The notes under the pieces were generated by a model, which was given only the letters and a program-made list of their open reading frames with translations, ran no database searches and was not told where the DNA came from. From Sternotherus odoratus (Eukaryota > Chordata > Testudines > Kinosternidae), in NCBI GenBank assembly GCA_032164245.1, contig JAVMKO010000006.1, positions 8,943,001-9,007,000 on the forward strand: 64,000 bases of DNA, written 5' to 3'. Positions 30,193-41,422 of the stretch are shown one piece after another. The stretch's first letter is position 1; every line of letters starts with the position of its first letter. Made by a program: the position numbers and the translations under genes.

Positions 30193-32400
30193 ATCAACAT
30201 TTTGTTAATTCTTTCATTCCTCATGTAAGAAGGGAGAAGGAAGGTCACATCCCTGTTCAATCTACTGTGAGTGACGTCTCATCTTGGTGCCACAAGCAGG
30301 TGGTGGCTGGAAGATGTCACAACTTAATCTTTCCCCCCATCAAGAAGGAGCCAAGCCCCAGAGCCCAGCAGAACCCATGGGCATGTGAAAGCTCCACTGA
30401 GGGGAGCTAATTTCAAGGAGGCCTAGGGAGCCAGGCAGCACATGCAATTGTGTTTTGTATATCTGCCCAGTCTACGATGGGCAGTGTTCCTTTTTGGCAA
30501 GTTAATGAGCAGCCCTGGTTTTGTGGGTGGCATTTGGAAGAGTACCAACAACTTTAACCCATGGGCTGATCCCATTAATGTATCCAGACTAGGCAGTGAA
30601 TAAGTGACCAAAGAAAGTTGCTAATGTTGAAAAAAAAAAGCCAAATAATCGGAGATATGCAGAGGAACATTTTCAAAAAGGTGTTCGGGGGTTTGCAACA
30701 GACAAGAAAGTCTTCTGCTTGGAATGGTGTTCGCCTGCTTCCCAGAGGGTCTTGGAGCTAAAATTCTGTTTTGATGAATGCAGATGTTTATGCATCTTTG
30801 AGCTCTTGTTTCAACCTTGTTACAGACTCAGGCAGACATCAGTTAATTGGTTACATCCAGTTCACATTTTTAAACTTTTCTTTAAGACCATAAGGATTGG
30901 AAACATCATTTTAAAGACTGAGAACTGAGATTCTGATGTAACCAAATGACTCCAGGTGCTCGGTCCTAGTGACTGGCCTTTAAAACCTCTGTCAGTGACT
31001 TGCTGTGTGACTTTGGGCAAATAAATCACTTTGCTTGTCCTATGCCTCTGTTTCCCATAATACTTCTGTTAGTCTGGTTAGACTGTAAGGTGTTTGGATC
31101 TCCTCCTGTTCTGGTACAGTGACTGAACCTGTAGGTTCTACTGACCTAGTCATCATCACCACCAAAAAATAATAGCGTACTAAATCTTAACTGGTCACAG
31201 CAATTATAATTGATTAGAACTCCAGATAGAAACTTACTCGCCACTGAATTGTAAAATATGTGTTAAATATCTCTGAAAATATAACTGTTGATCTTGAGCC
31301 TCTTCAAATGGGTTGCCTGAGCATCCATGACTTTGCACGCATTTGAACTAATACACAAGATCCAAAGGAAAATTCTCACATTCAGGGATAAATCTTTCAG
31401 GAATAAGTCTTTCACTCTTTCTCGTGAGTTTCAACACCATAAATCAGTGAGTGTTTTACACTGATCCATATATGGTATATTGTTTTTTCTATCCTGGATG
31501 GTATGATATTGACAATGTAATTAATTTTAATACCTTTCCTCTAATAATGGACCTGATTTTAATAATGTCCATACATTGCATGCACTGACTGCAAAAGGCA
31601 AAATACCATTCCATGGAGTTCTGTCTTTGCACGCAAAACCAATAATCCTAAAATTCCCATTCTACCTTATTTAAAATGAACTACCGGTCACAGCTTCTAT
31701 GCTGGGTGAGATTTGTACAATGTATGCAATGATAGGCCAGTATCAAACCATAAAGTATTCACCCCACTCCTCTCTGTAAAAAAAAAAAAAAAACAATAAA
31801 TCTTAGTGACAGAAAACCCTCAGGAGACTATGTAAGGCTTTAGCTTTGTCTGTAGTATTCTGTGATCAATTAAAAAAACCTGCATTTACATAAGGTAAAG
31901 ATAATTCCAATGAAAGCAGCTGAAGGCCAAAGAGTCAGAACATAAGGTCATCCGGAGATCTCAGGGTTCATGTCACCAGGTAGGAAGATAAGGATGGGGG
32001 TGTGTTTGCAATGTTTATGTTTAATTTGACAATTAACATAGGCCTCACCTATTGATCTTAAAGCAAATATTAAACATGGTACATCATGACATTGTACTCA
32101 TCAACTTTGAATTGCACTAGCGGCATTTTCACTGAATGCTAGCTGAATTTTAAAATGGTAACTGAAGCAGGCCTTGGAAACGTTGTTGAGGAAAAGGGTA
32201 TCGACGATTTGCAAGGAAAGTCCTTGCCTGTGACATAGACACAGCTATTAGGAGCATAGTTATTTAGTATCAGCAAAGAGCGTCGAGGTCGTTGTGGATA
32301 AAAGGTGCTATAGGTATTATTGATGATGTCACGGGAGTGTCTGGACAGAGGCAGTCGTGTGTATGAGTCCTGCCTCTCCTATGAAATGAAATATTATGTG
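30193..32400. other. No recognised gene; one MIR-like segment
   Basis: The stretch 30955-31130 reads like a plus-strand MIR (GTCAGTGACTTGCTGTGTGA, CTTTGGGCAAATAAATCACT, GCCTCTGTTTCCCATAATAC). A poly-A run lies at 31780-31794. The rest is AT-rich with no ORF of note and no repeat ends recognised. Confidence 0.5.
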
Positions 32401-32403
32401 TAT

Positions 32404-32765
32404 TATTGTACTGGCCCCCCAGGCCCACCGACAGAAATTCTGGGCCCCAGCGCCAGGGCCGTCCCTAGGGGGCGGGGCCTGGGGGCCCCTAGGGGGCGGG
32501 GCCTGGGGCAAAAGGGACAAATCCGTCACTTCCGGGACTGCCCACGCTGGCCAATTGCGCTGGCCCGTGGGGCCCCCGAGCGGTCCTGTGTGCCCAGGAG
32601 TCCTGTGGCCCACCTGGGTGATTTAAAAGGGGCTGGAGCTCCCAGCCACCACTGCTGCTACTGCAGCGGCAGCCAGGGGACCCTTGGCCCTTTTAACTTG
32701 TTCAGGCCCCTGGGCAATTGACCCCTTTGCGCGCCCTCCCCCTCCCATTAGTGGGTCTGCTGACC
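32404..32765. repeat. GC-rich dispersed repeat, probably a DNA-transposon derivative
   Basis: Composition switches abruptly to GC-rich sequence. It contains a head-to-tail pair of CCTAGGGGGCGGGGCCTGGG at 32465-32509. The opening CTGGCCCCCCAGGCCCACC and closing TGGGTCTGCTGACCCC do not give clean inverted ends, so the class is uncertain. Overlapping frames on both strands here are compositional artefacts. Confidence 0.4.
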
Positions 32766-32869
32766 CCAAATGAAATTGAAGCCCGGTTAGGTCGGGACTG
32801 TACTTAGACTGGCCGAGGCCCAGGCCCTGAAGAGCGTTGAATGGAAATCGACAAGACAGATAAAAGGTA

Positions 32870-32960
32870 ATGGGAGAAATTGCACCACAGAGAGGTGAAG
32901 TGGCTTGCCCAAGGTCAAGCAGAGTGCCAATGCTAGAGCCAGCAAGAGAACAAGCTCCTA
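32870..32960 (-). repeat. MIR-like fragment
   Basis: Contains CACAGAGAGGTGAAGTGGCT, TGCCCAAGGTCAAGCAGAGT and CTAGAGCCAGCAAGAGAACA, the usual reverse-strand MIR wording. Confidence 0.6.
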
Positions 32961-32967
32961 TTGTCAG

Positions 32968-32968
<1 letters not shown>

Positions 32969-33008
<40 letters not shown>
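32969..33008. repeat. (TG)20 microsatellite
   Basis: An uninterrupted TG run of about 40 bases. It produces artefactual CVCV and THTH peptides in overlapping frames. Length polymorphism is likely. Confidence 0.95.
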
Positions 33009-33009
<1 letters not shown>

Positions 33010-33310
33010 TGCATGCTGCATTGCCTCTGGCCAGTTAGCCTGGACAGCAGGCTCTGAACGAACTGACCACAAGGTTTGGTTTAGTAGTGAAGGCATCCAG
33101 CCAGGTTTATTGTTGATGAAGCATGATGGTTCTGGTATCCCGCAGACTCCCCCAGACCACTAAGACATGTATGCCCGTAACAAGGGACCAGTTCAGTCAC
33201 TGGCAGGACTTTCCACGGCTCTAGGACAGTTAAAGGGTTAAGGTGATATATAGACAGAGACAATCTGGGATAAACCACTTACATATCCCCTTCTGTGTTT
33301 CATGACATGT
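33009..33310 (-). mobile_element. Possible LTR fragment
   Basis: In minus orientation the segment contains AATAAACCTGGCTGGATGCC, then TAAACCAAACCTTGTGGTCA and GTTCGTTCAGAGCCTGCTG, a U5-like wording. A TATATATCACC run lies upstream at about 33243-33253. Neither terminus nor target duplication could be fixed. Confidence 0.35.
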
Positions 33311-33448
33311 TCGTTATCTCCCCTTGTCCTTTTACTCCTGATGTTTCTGACAAAATATCCCTCTTCCTCACATCACGTACTAGGTTGGGGGGTTCTTGTG
33401 CTGGCCTGCTGGTACGTCTTTACATATTCGGTGTGTTTTAGCAATGCT

Positions 33449-33637
33449 CAGGACTGGAGCACCCATGGAAAAACATTAGCGGGTGCTTAGCACCCAACGA
33501 CAACCAAGCTCCTCCCTTCTCCCTCCCAGTGCCATCCGCCTGCCTTGGATCCTGGGAGAAAGGGTGGAGTGGGGGTGCGGCCTGGGCCAGCGTGGGGGTC
33601 GAGAACCCCCTGGATAGAAAGGAAGTCGGCACCTATG
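33449..33637. mobile_element. hAT MITE, 189 bp
   Basis: Flanking octamers GCAATGCT (33441-33448) and GCAATGCA (33638-33645) agree at seven of eight positions. The element starts CAGGACTGGAGCACCCATGG and ends GTCGGCACCTATG. Inverted similarity of the ends is short (GGAGCACCCATGG against CATAGGTGCCGAC). Confidence 0.65.
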
Positions 33638-33645
33638 GCAATGCA

Positions 33646-34072
33646 AGCAATTCCAGAACTGAGTTCATGTACCCGACGCTGACTGGCAGCCAAGCATCTG
33701 CTTTTGACAGGGCTTCACTGCTGCTCATAGCATAACTCGTCTGACTTTAGTTCAGGCCTCAAGCCTTGCACCAGGCTCTCTCTTCCTACAATAGCTCCTA
33801 GTCCAGGGCCCCACCCATTAGATGACATGGACTCCTAATTGTACTCCCCAGTAATTGTCCCCTCAACATACCTGCCATTTAAAAAGTGATTTACACCGTG
33901 TGTACCTAGTCTGCCTTTGTTAATTCAATTTATACATTGGCTGTTCTGTGTGTGGAGGAAATCTGCCTCGGTTACTCTTAAAGGGAAATTAGAAGGAACT
34001 TGAATGTGCTACAGTAAGATACAGGGAGCCAGTGAAGTGATGAAAGGGAGGGTGAGGTGGTTGGAGTGTTAG
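33646..34072. other. Mostly unassigned, ending in an old dispersed repeat
   Basis: From about 33991 the wording ACAGGGAGCCAGTGAAGTGA and GAAAGGGAGGGTGAGGTGG suggests a diverged dispersed repeat. It seems to continue after the MITE at 34372-34540 (AGACATGATCAACGTGGAGG). No gene was recognised. Confidence 0.35.
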
Positions 34073-34368
34073 GCCACGTCTACATTATATGCCAGATCGG
34101 CACATAGTGATGGATCTATCAGTGATCGATTTATTGTGTCTAGTCTAGACACGATAAATTGATCCCTGAGCGCTCCCCTCCTTGACTCTGGAACTTCACC
34201 GTCGCAAGAGGTGGATGTGGACTTGACAGGGGAGTGGCAGCGGTCGACTCGCCGTTGTGAGGACGTTGAGATAAGTTGACCTAAGATACCTGGACTTCAG
34301 CTACGCTATTTGCATAGTTGAAGTTGCCTATCTTAGTCGACCTCCTCCCCCCCAGTGTAGACCTGGCC
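34073..34368. mobile_element. Harbinger-type MITE, 296 bp
   Basis: Ends GGCCACGTCTACATTATATG and, in reverse, GGCCAGGTCTACACTGGGGG. TTA flanks both sides (34070-34072 and 34369-34371). Two internal palindromes, TTTATTGTGTCTAGTCTAGA and CTTCAGCTACGCTATTTGCA, are shared with other CTACACTA MITEs here. Confidence 0.9.
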
Positions 34369-34550
34369 TTAGGAAAGGAAGGTGGCATTGGTCTTTCACA
34401 CAGACTAGAGTGGGAAGAGGTGAGAGGAGAGGAAGCCAGAGCTGAAAAGGGAACAATAGTCAAGACATGATCAACGTGGAGGTAAATGTTTTTGCGGTGG
34501 AGGAAGAGAGGAAAGGGCAGATTTTGAAAGCTGCTCTGGGACTTTCTAAT

Positions 34551-36334
34551 CTATTGTTGTGATAACCCTTCCCCTGGCCCCTTTTTCTTGAGTCCTGAAT
34601 TATTTTGGGACAAATTATTGTCCCTGGTTTCATTATCTTACGTCCCAATATTGAAAATATATACACATGTATAAGTCACTTATTCCTGGTCTGTTTGTGC
34701 CATGCGAAATTTATGTGTGTCCTCTTTATTATTGATTGACACCCAGTTTTACATCTCCTACAACTTTCATTCCCTTATTATATTCTCTCCTCTAGGTCAC
34801 GGCTGCATAAAGCAAACAGTATTATACTTAACGCAACCCTGTGGCACATCACCCGTCACCCCTCTCCATCCCCAAATGATTTCACATATTTGTGCTCTTT
34901 GTCTCTTGTCTGCAAGTCAGTTCTTTAGCTGCTCAGATGGTTAGCCTCCCTTCTGCCCCCCACCATGTTTACTGACATTGTGGATTAATCTAGAGCAAGG
35001 TCCTGTAAGCTTTCTTGAAGTCTGGGTGAATTATGTCCTCGGCTTCCCATCTGTCAGCTCTTTAGCTCCTCGCCTTCTACATGGCGATGCCACCAGAATT
35101 GGAAACTTTATACGAAGTGGGGGGGGGGGAATTGTTCGTGTTTCTTTTACAGTTTTTTGTTGGTGAGTTTCCAGTTGGGCAGCTGGGCTGTAAGGGGTTT
35201 CTCCTTACAGGAGCCACATTTAATCAGGGGATTGCTAGTATGAACATTGATGGAATTTACTTAAAAATGGGTTACCAGTGGGATCTACCTTTCTGCCTGT
35301 CTAGAGCTCCATAATGGAGTTAGGCCAGGTTTAAATGGAGACTGCTGTTAGGTTAGTTTGTCTGGCCTGGGAGCAAGGGCTGAATATTTTGGTGTATTGA
35401 AGAGCACAGGGAAGAACTACAGCATAAATCCACTTCTAGGCAAAGAGTGGCTGGATCTTAAAATCTTGGGGCCTGAGCCAAAGCCTAATGAAGTCAAGGA
35501 ACATCTTTCCATTGACTTCCATAAGCTCTGTATACGGTCTCTATGTTGGCTAATCCACCGTCTATATTCAGGGTGTTCTCTTGCAATGAGATGCACCCAC
35601 GTTCAGGATTCTGGCAATGAAACACACAAGGCTTGGGAATATCAAGGAAGGCAGGGAGGGTTATCCTATTGGCAAGGAAGCGGGAGATTCCCAGAGTGGT
35701 CATGGAAACTCAGGGCTAAATGCAACCCAAAGGAGCAGTAGTTATCACCGTGCAGTGTAGCTGACACACAGATAGTTTGTCAGAGTGAGACACACAAGTT
35801 TTAAGTCTCAACAGGTATTGACAGGATTAGGGTTTGTTCCACATGCTTTGTGAGAGATGTTTTTTTATTTTTTTTATGCTTCCTTCATTGTGGAACAGTG
35901 GTTCTCTGTGGAGCTCTCTTGCTAGTGGTCCACAGGGAGCTGGCTTGCCTCCTTGTTAAACTTCATTAAAAGAGAGAGAAAGCTGCACTCAGAATGCATT
36001 AAATACATTCCGAATGCTACTTTTCCATGTAAACCTTTGTTGGTGTTGTCACAGGGATGTTTTGAGGCCACAAATGGGAAAAGAGGGGGACCTCATAATT
36101 ATGAATGGGTGTCAAGATGATCCATGTGACTGTGTATGGGACGGGATCTATAGGATAGGAAGTCAGTCTCACTGGTGTAAGTCAGGATGACTGCAGTGAA
36201 GTCGAGAAAGTTACACCAATTTACGCCAGCTGAGAACATGGCTCTTATTGCTCTACTAAGGTGTGGTTCTTGCTATGACAAATTTAGAGACTCCTTCTTT
36301 GGCAATAAAAGGGATATGCCGCAATATATATAGT
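34551..36334. other. No recognised gene; old MITE-like segment near 36155-36245
   Basis: Frames up to 127 codons (35358-35741) show no recognisable domain. Near 36155-36245 the words GTCTCACTGGTGTAAGTCAG and AGTTACACCAATTTACGCCA form a loose palindrome of the ancient TGGTGTAAAT family. A G run occurs at 35119-35128. Confidence 0.4.
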
Positions 36335-36788
36335 AGAGCTGATTGAAAAATGGAATTTCCGTCCGATGGGAAATTCTGTTATTTCAGCATTTGTTGTTAT
36401 CCCAAATGGGGACACAACGTTGAAGTAGAGAAACGTGGTAGGGAACAAGAAATTCTGGAAAAAAATTATTTGGAAATGTCCAAATGTTTTATTTTCAACT
36501 GAAACGAAAGGTTTCATTTTGAGTCAGGTGTTTCTCAATCGCTGCATCTGCCTGAGCAGCCCCTTTGCCTCATGGGAATTCTATTTTGTGAACTTAGTCT
36601 CCCTTACGGACTCTTTCCTTGGCTGGACTACATCTCCCAACAGGCACCACCGTTTCCTCCTTCGGAAGTCCCATAATGCACCATGGCAGCTCAGGCAGAT
36701 GCAGAGATTATGACTGAGCAAAACATTTCATTTTAATTCCTCTGAAATATATTTATTTTTTCCCGTGGAAAATTTTGAACCAGCCCTA
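36335..36788. mobile_element. AT-rich fold-back MITE, about 450 bp
   Basis: The left end AGAGCTGATTGAAAAATGGA and the right end, read in reverse AGGGCTGGTTCAAAATTTTC, are inverted relatives. The interior carries TGGCTGGACTACATCTCCCA and CCCATAATGCACCATGGCAG. Two other AT-rich fold-backs of similar wording are at 47116 and 61062. Confidence 0.55.
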
Positions 36789-37000
36789 AATATACCAGTC
36801 TATATGTATGTCTCTTCTACCTGGGATTTACATTGTTCATTTCAATAATAGGACTCAATTCTGTTGTCAGTTCCAGCAGTATGAGTTCAGCGTTATCTCA
36901 ATTGGTTTCAATGGAGGAACTCCATTTTTACATTGGTGCAACTGGGGGCATGATTTCACTCAGAAAGTAGAGAAAGTGAATGGACAATAAGCACAGGAGG

Positions 37001-37079
37001 CTAGATCCTCAGCCGGTGTTAACTAGTTAAGTCAGTTGACTAGCACAGGTTTACACCAGGTGACCATCTGGCCCAGAAT
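37001..37079. repeat. Ancient palindromic micro-MITE
   Basis: Left CTAGATCCTCAGCCGGTGTT and right GGTTTACACCAGGTGACCAT give a rough palindrome around GTTAAGTCAGTTGACTAGC. The same design is hinted at 36155, 36880, 43288 and 46085. Confidence 0.45.
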
Positions 37080-37124
37080 ATATTAACACATCTCTGTTGT
37101 AGTTACAAATGTCTTTACAATCCC

Positions 37125-38312
37125 TGTACAACTTATTAATGTTGATAAATGCAAAGTAATGCACACTGGAAAACATAATCACAACCAAACATATAAAATG
37201 ACGGGGTCCACATTAGCTGTTACCACTCAAGAAAGAGATCTTGGAGTTCTCTGAAAACATCCACTGAGTGTGCAGTGGTAGTCAAAAAAAAGCTAACCGA
37301 ATGTTGGGAATCACTAGAATTGATCGATAGTAAGGGCTGGTCTTCGCTGGGGGAGGGGAGGATCGACTGAAGATACGCAACTTCAGCTACATTAATAACG
37401 TAGCTGAAGTCGGCGTATCTTCAGCCGACTTACCTGCCGTCCTCATGGTGGCGGCAGTTGGCGGCGTGTTCCCCCTCGACTCCAGCTTGTGCTTTGCATC
37501 AAGCTGGCGTTCCGGAGTTGACAGGGGCGCCGCGGGTGATGGATTTCCCGCGTCTTAATGAGACACAAGAAATCGATCGCTAAAAGACCGCTTGCTACCT
37601 GCCGATCCGGCGGGTACTGAAGACAGTCCCTAAGATAGAAAATATCATGTTGCCTCTATATAAATCCATGGTACATCCACATCTTGAATGTGTGTGCAGA
37701 TGTGGTCACCACATCTCAAAAAAGATATATTGAAATTGGAAAAGGTTCAGAAAAGGGCAACAAAAATGATTATGGGTGTGGAACAGCTTCCATATGAAGC
37801 GAGAATAATAAGATTGGTTCTTTTCAGCTTGGAGGAAAGACAACTAAGGGGGGATATGATAGAGTCTATAAAATCATGACTGGTGTGGAGAAAGTAAAGA
37901 AGAAAGTATTATTTAATCCTCATGACACAAAAGCTGAAATGAATAGGCAGCAGGTTTAAAATGAACAAAAAGAAGTATTTCTTCACACAGCGCACAATAA
38001 ACCTGTGGAACTCTTTGCCAGAGGATATTATGAAGGCTAAGACTATAACAGGGTTCAAAAAAGAACTAGATTCGTTCATGGAAGATAGGTCCATCAATGG
38101 CTATTAGCTGCAATGGGACAGGGATGCAAAACCATGCTCTGAAGTGTCCCTAGCCTTTGTTTGCCAGAAGCTGAGAATGGGCAACAGGGGATGGATCACT
38201 TGGTGATTCCCTGTTCTCTTCAAGCACCTGGCATTGGCCACTGTCAGAAGACAGGATATTGGGCTAGATGGACCATTGATCTGGCCCAGTATGGCCATTC
38301 TTATGTAGCTTT
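37125..38312 (+). mobile_element. CR1 LINE fragment (ORF2 end and 3' tail), interrupted by a MITE
   Basis: The left part encodes an ORF2 C-terminal segment (NVDKCKVMHTGKHNHNQTYK, with an altered codon near the start). After the MITE the coding continues with PHLEC, then RATKMIMGVEQLPYEARI (37760-37805) and LFSLEERQLRGDMIESIKS. The tail includes CTGTGGAACTCTTTGCCAGA and ends GTATGGCCATTCTTATGTAG. Stops and frameshifts make it non-functional. Confidence 0.9.
37334..37630. mobile_element. Harbinger-type MITE, 297 bp, inside CR1
   Basis: Ends GGGCTGGTCTTCGCTGGGGG and, in reverse, GGGACTGTCTTCAGTACCCG. TAA flanks both sides (37331-37333 and 37631-37633). It shares internal words with the MITEs at 29268 and 29716, such as CAGCTACATTAATAACGTAG. 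Confidence 0.9.
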
Positions 38313-39289
38313 GGCTATCCGAATGAAGGCAGCACAGTGCAATCCTGCTTACTCAAGTTTGCAGTGAAGGTATCTTGGGTTTTCTGCTCAGTTTCTGGCA
38401 CACGCAGAAGCCCTGGTCTCTTGGTCCTTTCCTCTCCGTCTGGCCAAGGCTGCTTGTCTAAAGGTCCCCACCACTTCACAGCATCTTCTCATTAAGGACC
38501 TCATGATCTTCATTGGTTTGTACACTCAGCTGTGCTTTAACCATGTGCTTCAAGAGTCGTAAGCTGCACGTATGCATCTGAGGGAAGAATTTGGGCTTAA
38601 AATTGTTAATACCTTAAGAGCATGCTAATTGCGTAGGGTTACACCCAGCTGATAACTGTGTTCTCATTCCTATTTAAAATTATGTCTCCTAAATACGTGA
38701 CTGATTGGATTGATAGCCTCGCTCTATTAACAGCAGCACTATGCCGCACCACTGTGATTTTGACTTGAGGATTTTCTTTGCCAACTCCAGTAATTATGAC
38801 AAAAATGATATATTAGGTGACCTTTGCCTATTGTGGAGATATTATACTATTTCTCAGGCTATTTTGCCAGAGATGTTGCTTCCTTATCGGCTTCCATGGT
38901 GTCCTGTTTGTTCCATGTGATGACAAATTCTCAAATGAGCGTGTCTAAGTTGTGCCCTCAAAACGTTCTTGCATATCTATTGTGCCTACGTTTGCACGCT
39001 TAGATGGGCATTTATAAATTTCGCTCAGTTGGGAGCATGTGCAAATGTTGGCCTGTGCAGAAATCTGCATGTCAGTAAAGTGCAAAGCAACCCACTTGCA
39101 TTGGCAAATGTCAGTTCGCATGTGTAAATGAAGGATCTGGGTACAGTTTTGGTGTCTGCATTAGAAAATAATTAGGCCATTGCTATTTTTCAACTCTCTA
39201 TTAAGATTTCCCAATAATTCATGTGTGATGTATGAAATAGTCCTCTTCAGGTTTAGGGCCTGACCTCAGTGAGATATAAAACTGTGTTC
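38313..39289. other. No recognised features
   Basis: Short frames only. No repeat boundary, RNA gene or regulatory signal that I can support. Confidence 0.45.
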
Positions 39290-39655
39290 GAGCCAGTTTT
39301 ACATGTGGTTCTCTAGACGGGTGATAACTCTGTTCCATTCTAAAGAGGATGGAACTAGACTGTTATCAGTGGTACCAGATGACAGAACAAGGAGTAATGG
39401 TCTCAAGTTGCAGTGGGGGAGGTTTAGATTGGATATTAGGAAAATCTTTTTCACTAGGATTGTGGTGAAGCATTGGAATGAGTTACCTAGGGAGGTGGTA
39501 GAATCACCTTCCTTAGAGGTTTTTAAGGTCAGGCTTGACAAAGCCCTGGCTGGGATGATTTAGTTGGGGATTGGTCCTGCTTTGAGCAGGGGGTTGGACT
39601 AGATGACCTCCAGAGGTCCCTTCCAACCCTAATATTCCATGATTCTATGATCTCA
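39290..39655 (+). mobile_element. CR1 LINE 3' end
   Basis: A relatively well-preserved tail: AGACTGTTATCAGTGGTACC, GATTGGATATTAGGAAAATC, GAAGCATTGGAATGAGTTAC and GTTGGACTAGATGACCTCC, ending CCATGATTCTATGATCTC. The 86-codon frame inside it is the decayed ORF2 terminus, not a gene. Confidence 0.95.
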
Positions 39656-40321
39656 CTGCAGGCTAGTCAAAGGTCCAATGCCCAGATTTGTACTGACAAG
39701 CTCTGTAGTCCAGATGTTTGAAGGAATCAAGCAACATGATGCACCACAAATATGACATGTCCTATAACTGCCTAAATAACAGAGGAGAGTGAGCAAGAGA
39801 GACTGGAATTTGAGAGAGGCAAGATGAATGGCTGTGCATGTGCCTTCTGAAATGTTAAGATGCCTTGGTGACTGAGCGAGAAGAAACAGCTACATGAGAT
39901 ACACAAGGTTTTGCTTTAAAAAGGGTATAAAATCCCAGAAGGATCTAAAGCCTTAAATTAGATCTAAAGGATCAAAAGGATCTAATTTATGTTAGAATAA
40001 TCTAAAGGATCTAAAGGATCTAATTTATGTTAGAATAATTTGGGAGAGGGGATTTGGGGCTTAGCAGCTTCCTAAACATCAGGTTTGAGATAAACCATTG
40101 GAACCACAAATTCAAATCCCTGCTAGGTCACCCATTGCTGCTAAATAAATGCAGTTCAGTGAAGCTCTTTCTCTTTCTCAGACAAGACCTCTTTGCTTTG
40201 TGTGGACACTTCCCCATAGGATCTGCCTACCAGATCGTGTCAGGAACTAGGCCATAGGTGGTCTGGCCTAATGATCAGAGCTGGAGTCAAATCAAAGGTT
40301 AGAGCTGAGATTAGCATCTGA
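39656..40321. other. Unassigned, with a local tandem duplication
   Basis: A block near 39961-40040 is a head-to-tail duplication: GGATCTAATTTATGTTAGAA occurs at 39978 and again at 40016. It is surrounded by further GGATCTAAA words. The rest is unrecognised. Confidence 0.6.
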
Positions 40322-40495
40322 TCATAGAGTATCAGGATTGAAAGGGACCTCAGGAGGTCATCTAGTCCAACCCACTGCTCAAAGCAGGACCAACCCCAAC
40401 TTAAATCATCCCAGCCAGGGCTTTGTCAAGCCTGACCTTGAAAACCTCTAAGGAGGGAGATTCCACCACCTTCCTGGGTAACCCATTCCAGAGCT
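40322..40495 (-). mobile_element. CR1 LINE 3' end
   Basis: Begins ATCATAGAGTATCAGGATTG and continues with GGTCATCTAGTCCAACCC and CTTTGTCAAGCCTGACCTTG, ending with GGGTAACCCATTCCAGAGCT. It is the reverse complement of the same tail seen at 39290-39655, about 670 bases away in the opposite orientation. Confidence 0.95.
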
Positions 40496-40869
40496 AGTCC
40501 TGATAGTCAGGAGTAGCGCATAAGGGCGGGAACCAGAGATCAGGCAAGGAACAGGCATGGGACAGGAGCAGTGCATGAACCAGAAACAGGGTTGGATGCA
40601 GATCACAGAAGACAGGTAAGAGCTGGGTCTAACAGGGCAGCAACAGGGAGTCAGCAGGGTTGCTGAGACAGCAAACCCATATCACGTCCTGGCTTTAAGT
40701 AGTAGATGTGAGCCAATCCGGCAACATCAAGCCTTGGGTGCCTATATAGAACTTGGTATGGGGCATGACCTTCCAGGATCAGTAAGGTGCTACTTCATCT
40801 GTCTTCCTGGGTGGCAAGGAGAAAGTGTTGGCCACCCAGGGCCCCAACAGTCCCACTTCTAAACCTTCA

Positions 40870-41060
40870 GTCCTTACAAGTAATCCATCTAGTCCAGTAT
40901 CTGACAGGGGCCAGTGCAAGGTCTATGCAGAAGAAGGTGCAAGAAACCCTGCAGTAGGCAGTTGTGGGATGATCTGCCCCAGAGAAATCTTCTTCCTAGC
41001 CCCCATTATTTAGATGTTATCTTCAACCATGAAGCAGAAAGCTTTATATCCCTTCCCAGA
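40870..41060 (-). mobile_element. CR1 LINE 3' end fragment, another subfamily
   Basis: Contains AATCCATCTAGTCCAGTATC, AGGTGCAAGAAACCCTGCAG and GGATGATCTGCCCCAGAGAA, similar to the fragment at 26157-26285 but longer. Confidence 0.75.
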
Positions 41061-41204
41061 TCTGCATTTACTCTTCCTTACCAGAGTAAGGTATTGGTCA
41101 GAGGAGATGGGGAGAGGGTCCCTAATGTCTTAAGTCTAATTTTTGAAACCCTGCCATTGTGCAGCATGACTGCCCCTCTTCTTCACAGGTAGGTAGCAGC
41201 AGGG

Positions 41205-41376
41205 AGCAGAGATAGCTCAGTGGTTTAAGCATGGGCCTGCTAAACCCAGGGTTGTGAGTTCAATCCTTGAAGGGGCCATTTAGGGATCTGGGGCAGAAAT
41301 CTGTGTGTGAGATTGTGGCCTGCATTGTACAGGAGGTCAGACTTAGATGATCATAGTGGTCCCTTATGATTTCAGT
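41205..41376 (+). repeat. tRNA-derived SINE (turtle Cry-type)
   Basis: The head resembles a tRNA with a polymerase III box A (TAGCTCAGTGG, 41213-41223) and box B (GTTCAATCC, about 41258-41266). The body contains GGGGCCATTTAGGGATCTGG. The tail (GGCCTGCATTGTACAGGAGG, TCAGACTTAGATGATCATAG) matches the 3' end of CR1, as known for turtle SINEs that use CR1 machinery. It is not a functional tRNA gene: the body runs on with no acceptor stem. Confidence 0.85.
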
Positions 41377-41422
41377 GGTGCATTAATTTGCAATGCACTT
41401 GGACATGGAAGACCCCATAGAC

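Noticed and set aside
32623..33096. 157-codon minus-strand frame with a THTHTH run
   Set aside because: It reads through a TG microsatellite and a GC-rich repeat.
39303..39563. 86-codon gene
   Set aside because: It is the end of CR1 ORF2 running into the CR1 3' tail.
41205..41280. tRNA gene
   Set aside because: Boxes A and B are present, but there is no complete cloverleaf or acceptor stem, and the sequence continues into a SINE body and CR1-like tail.
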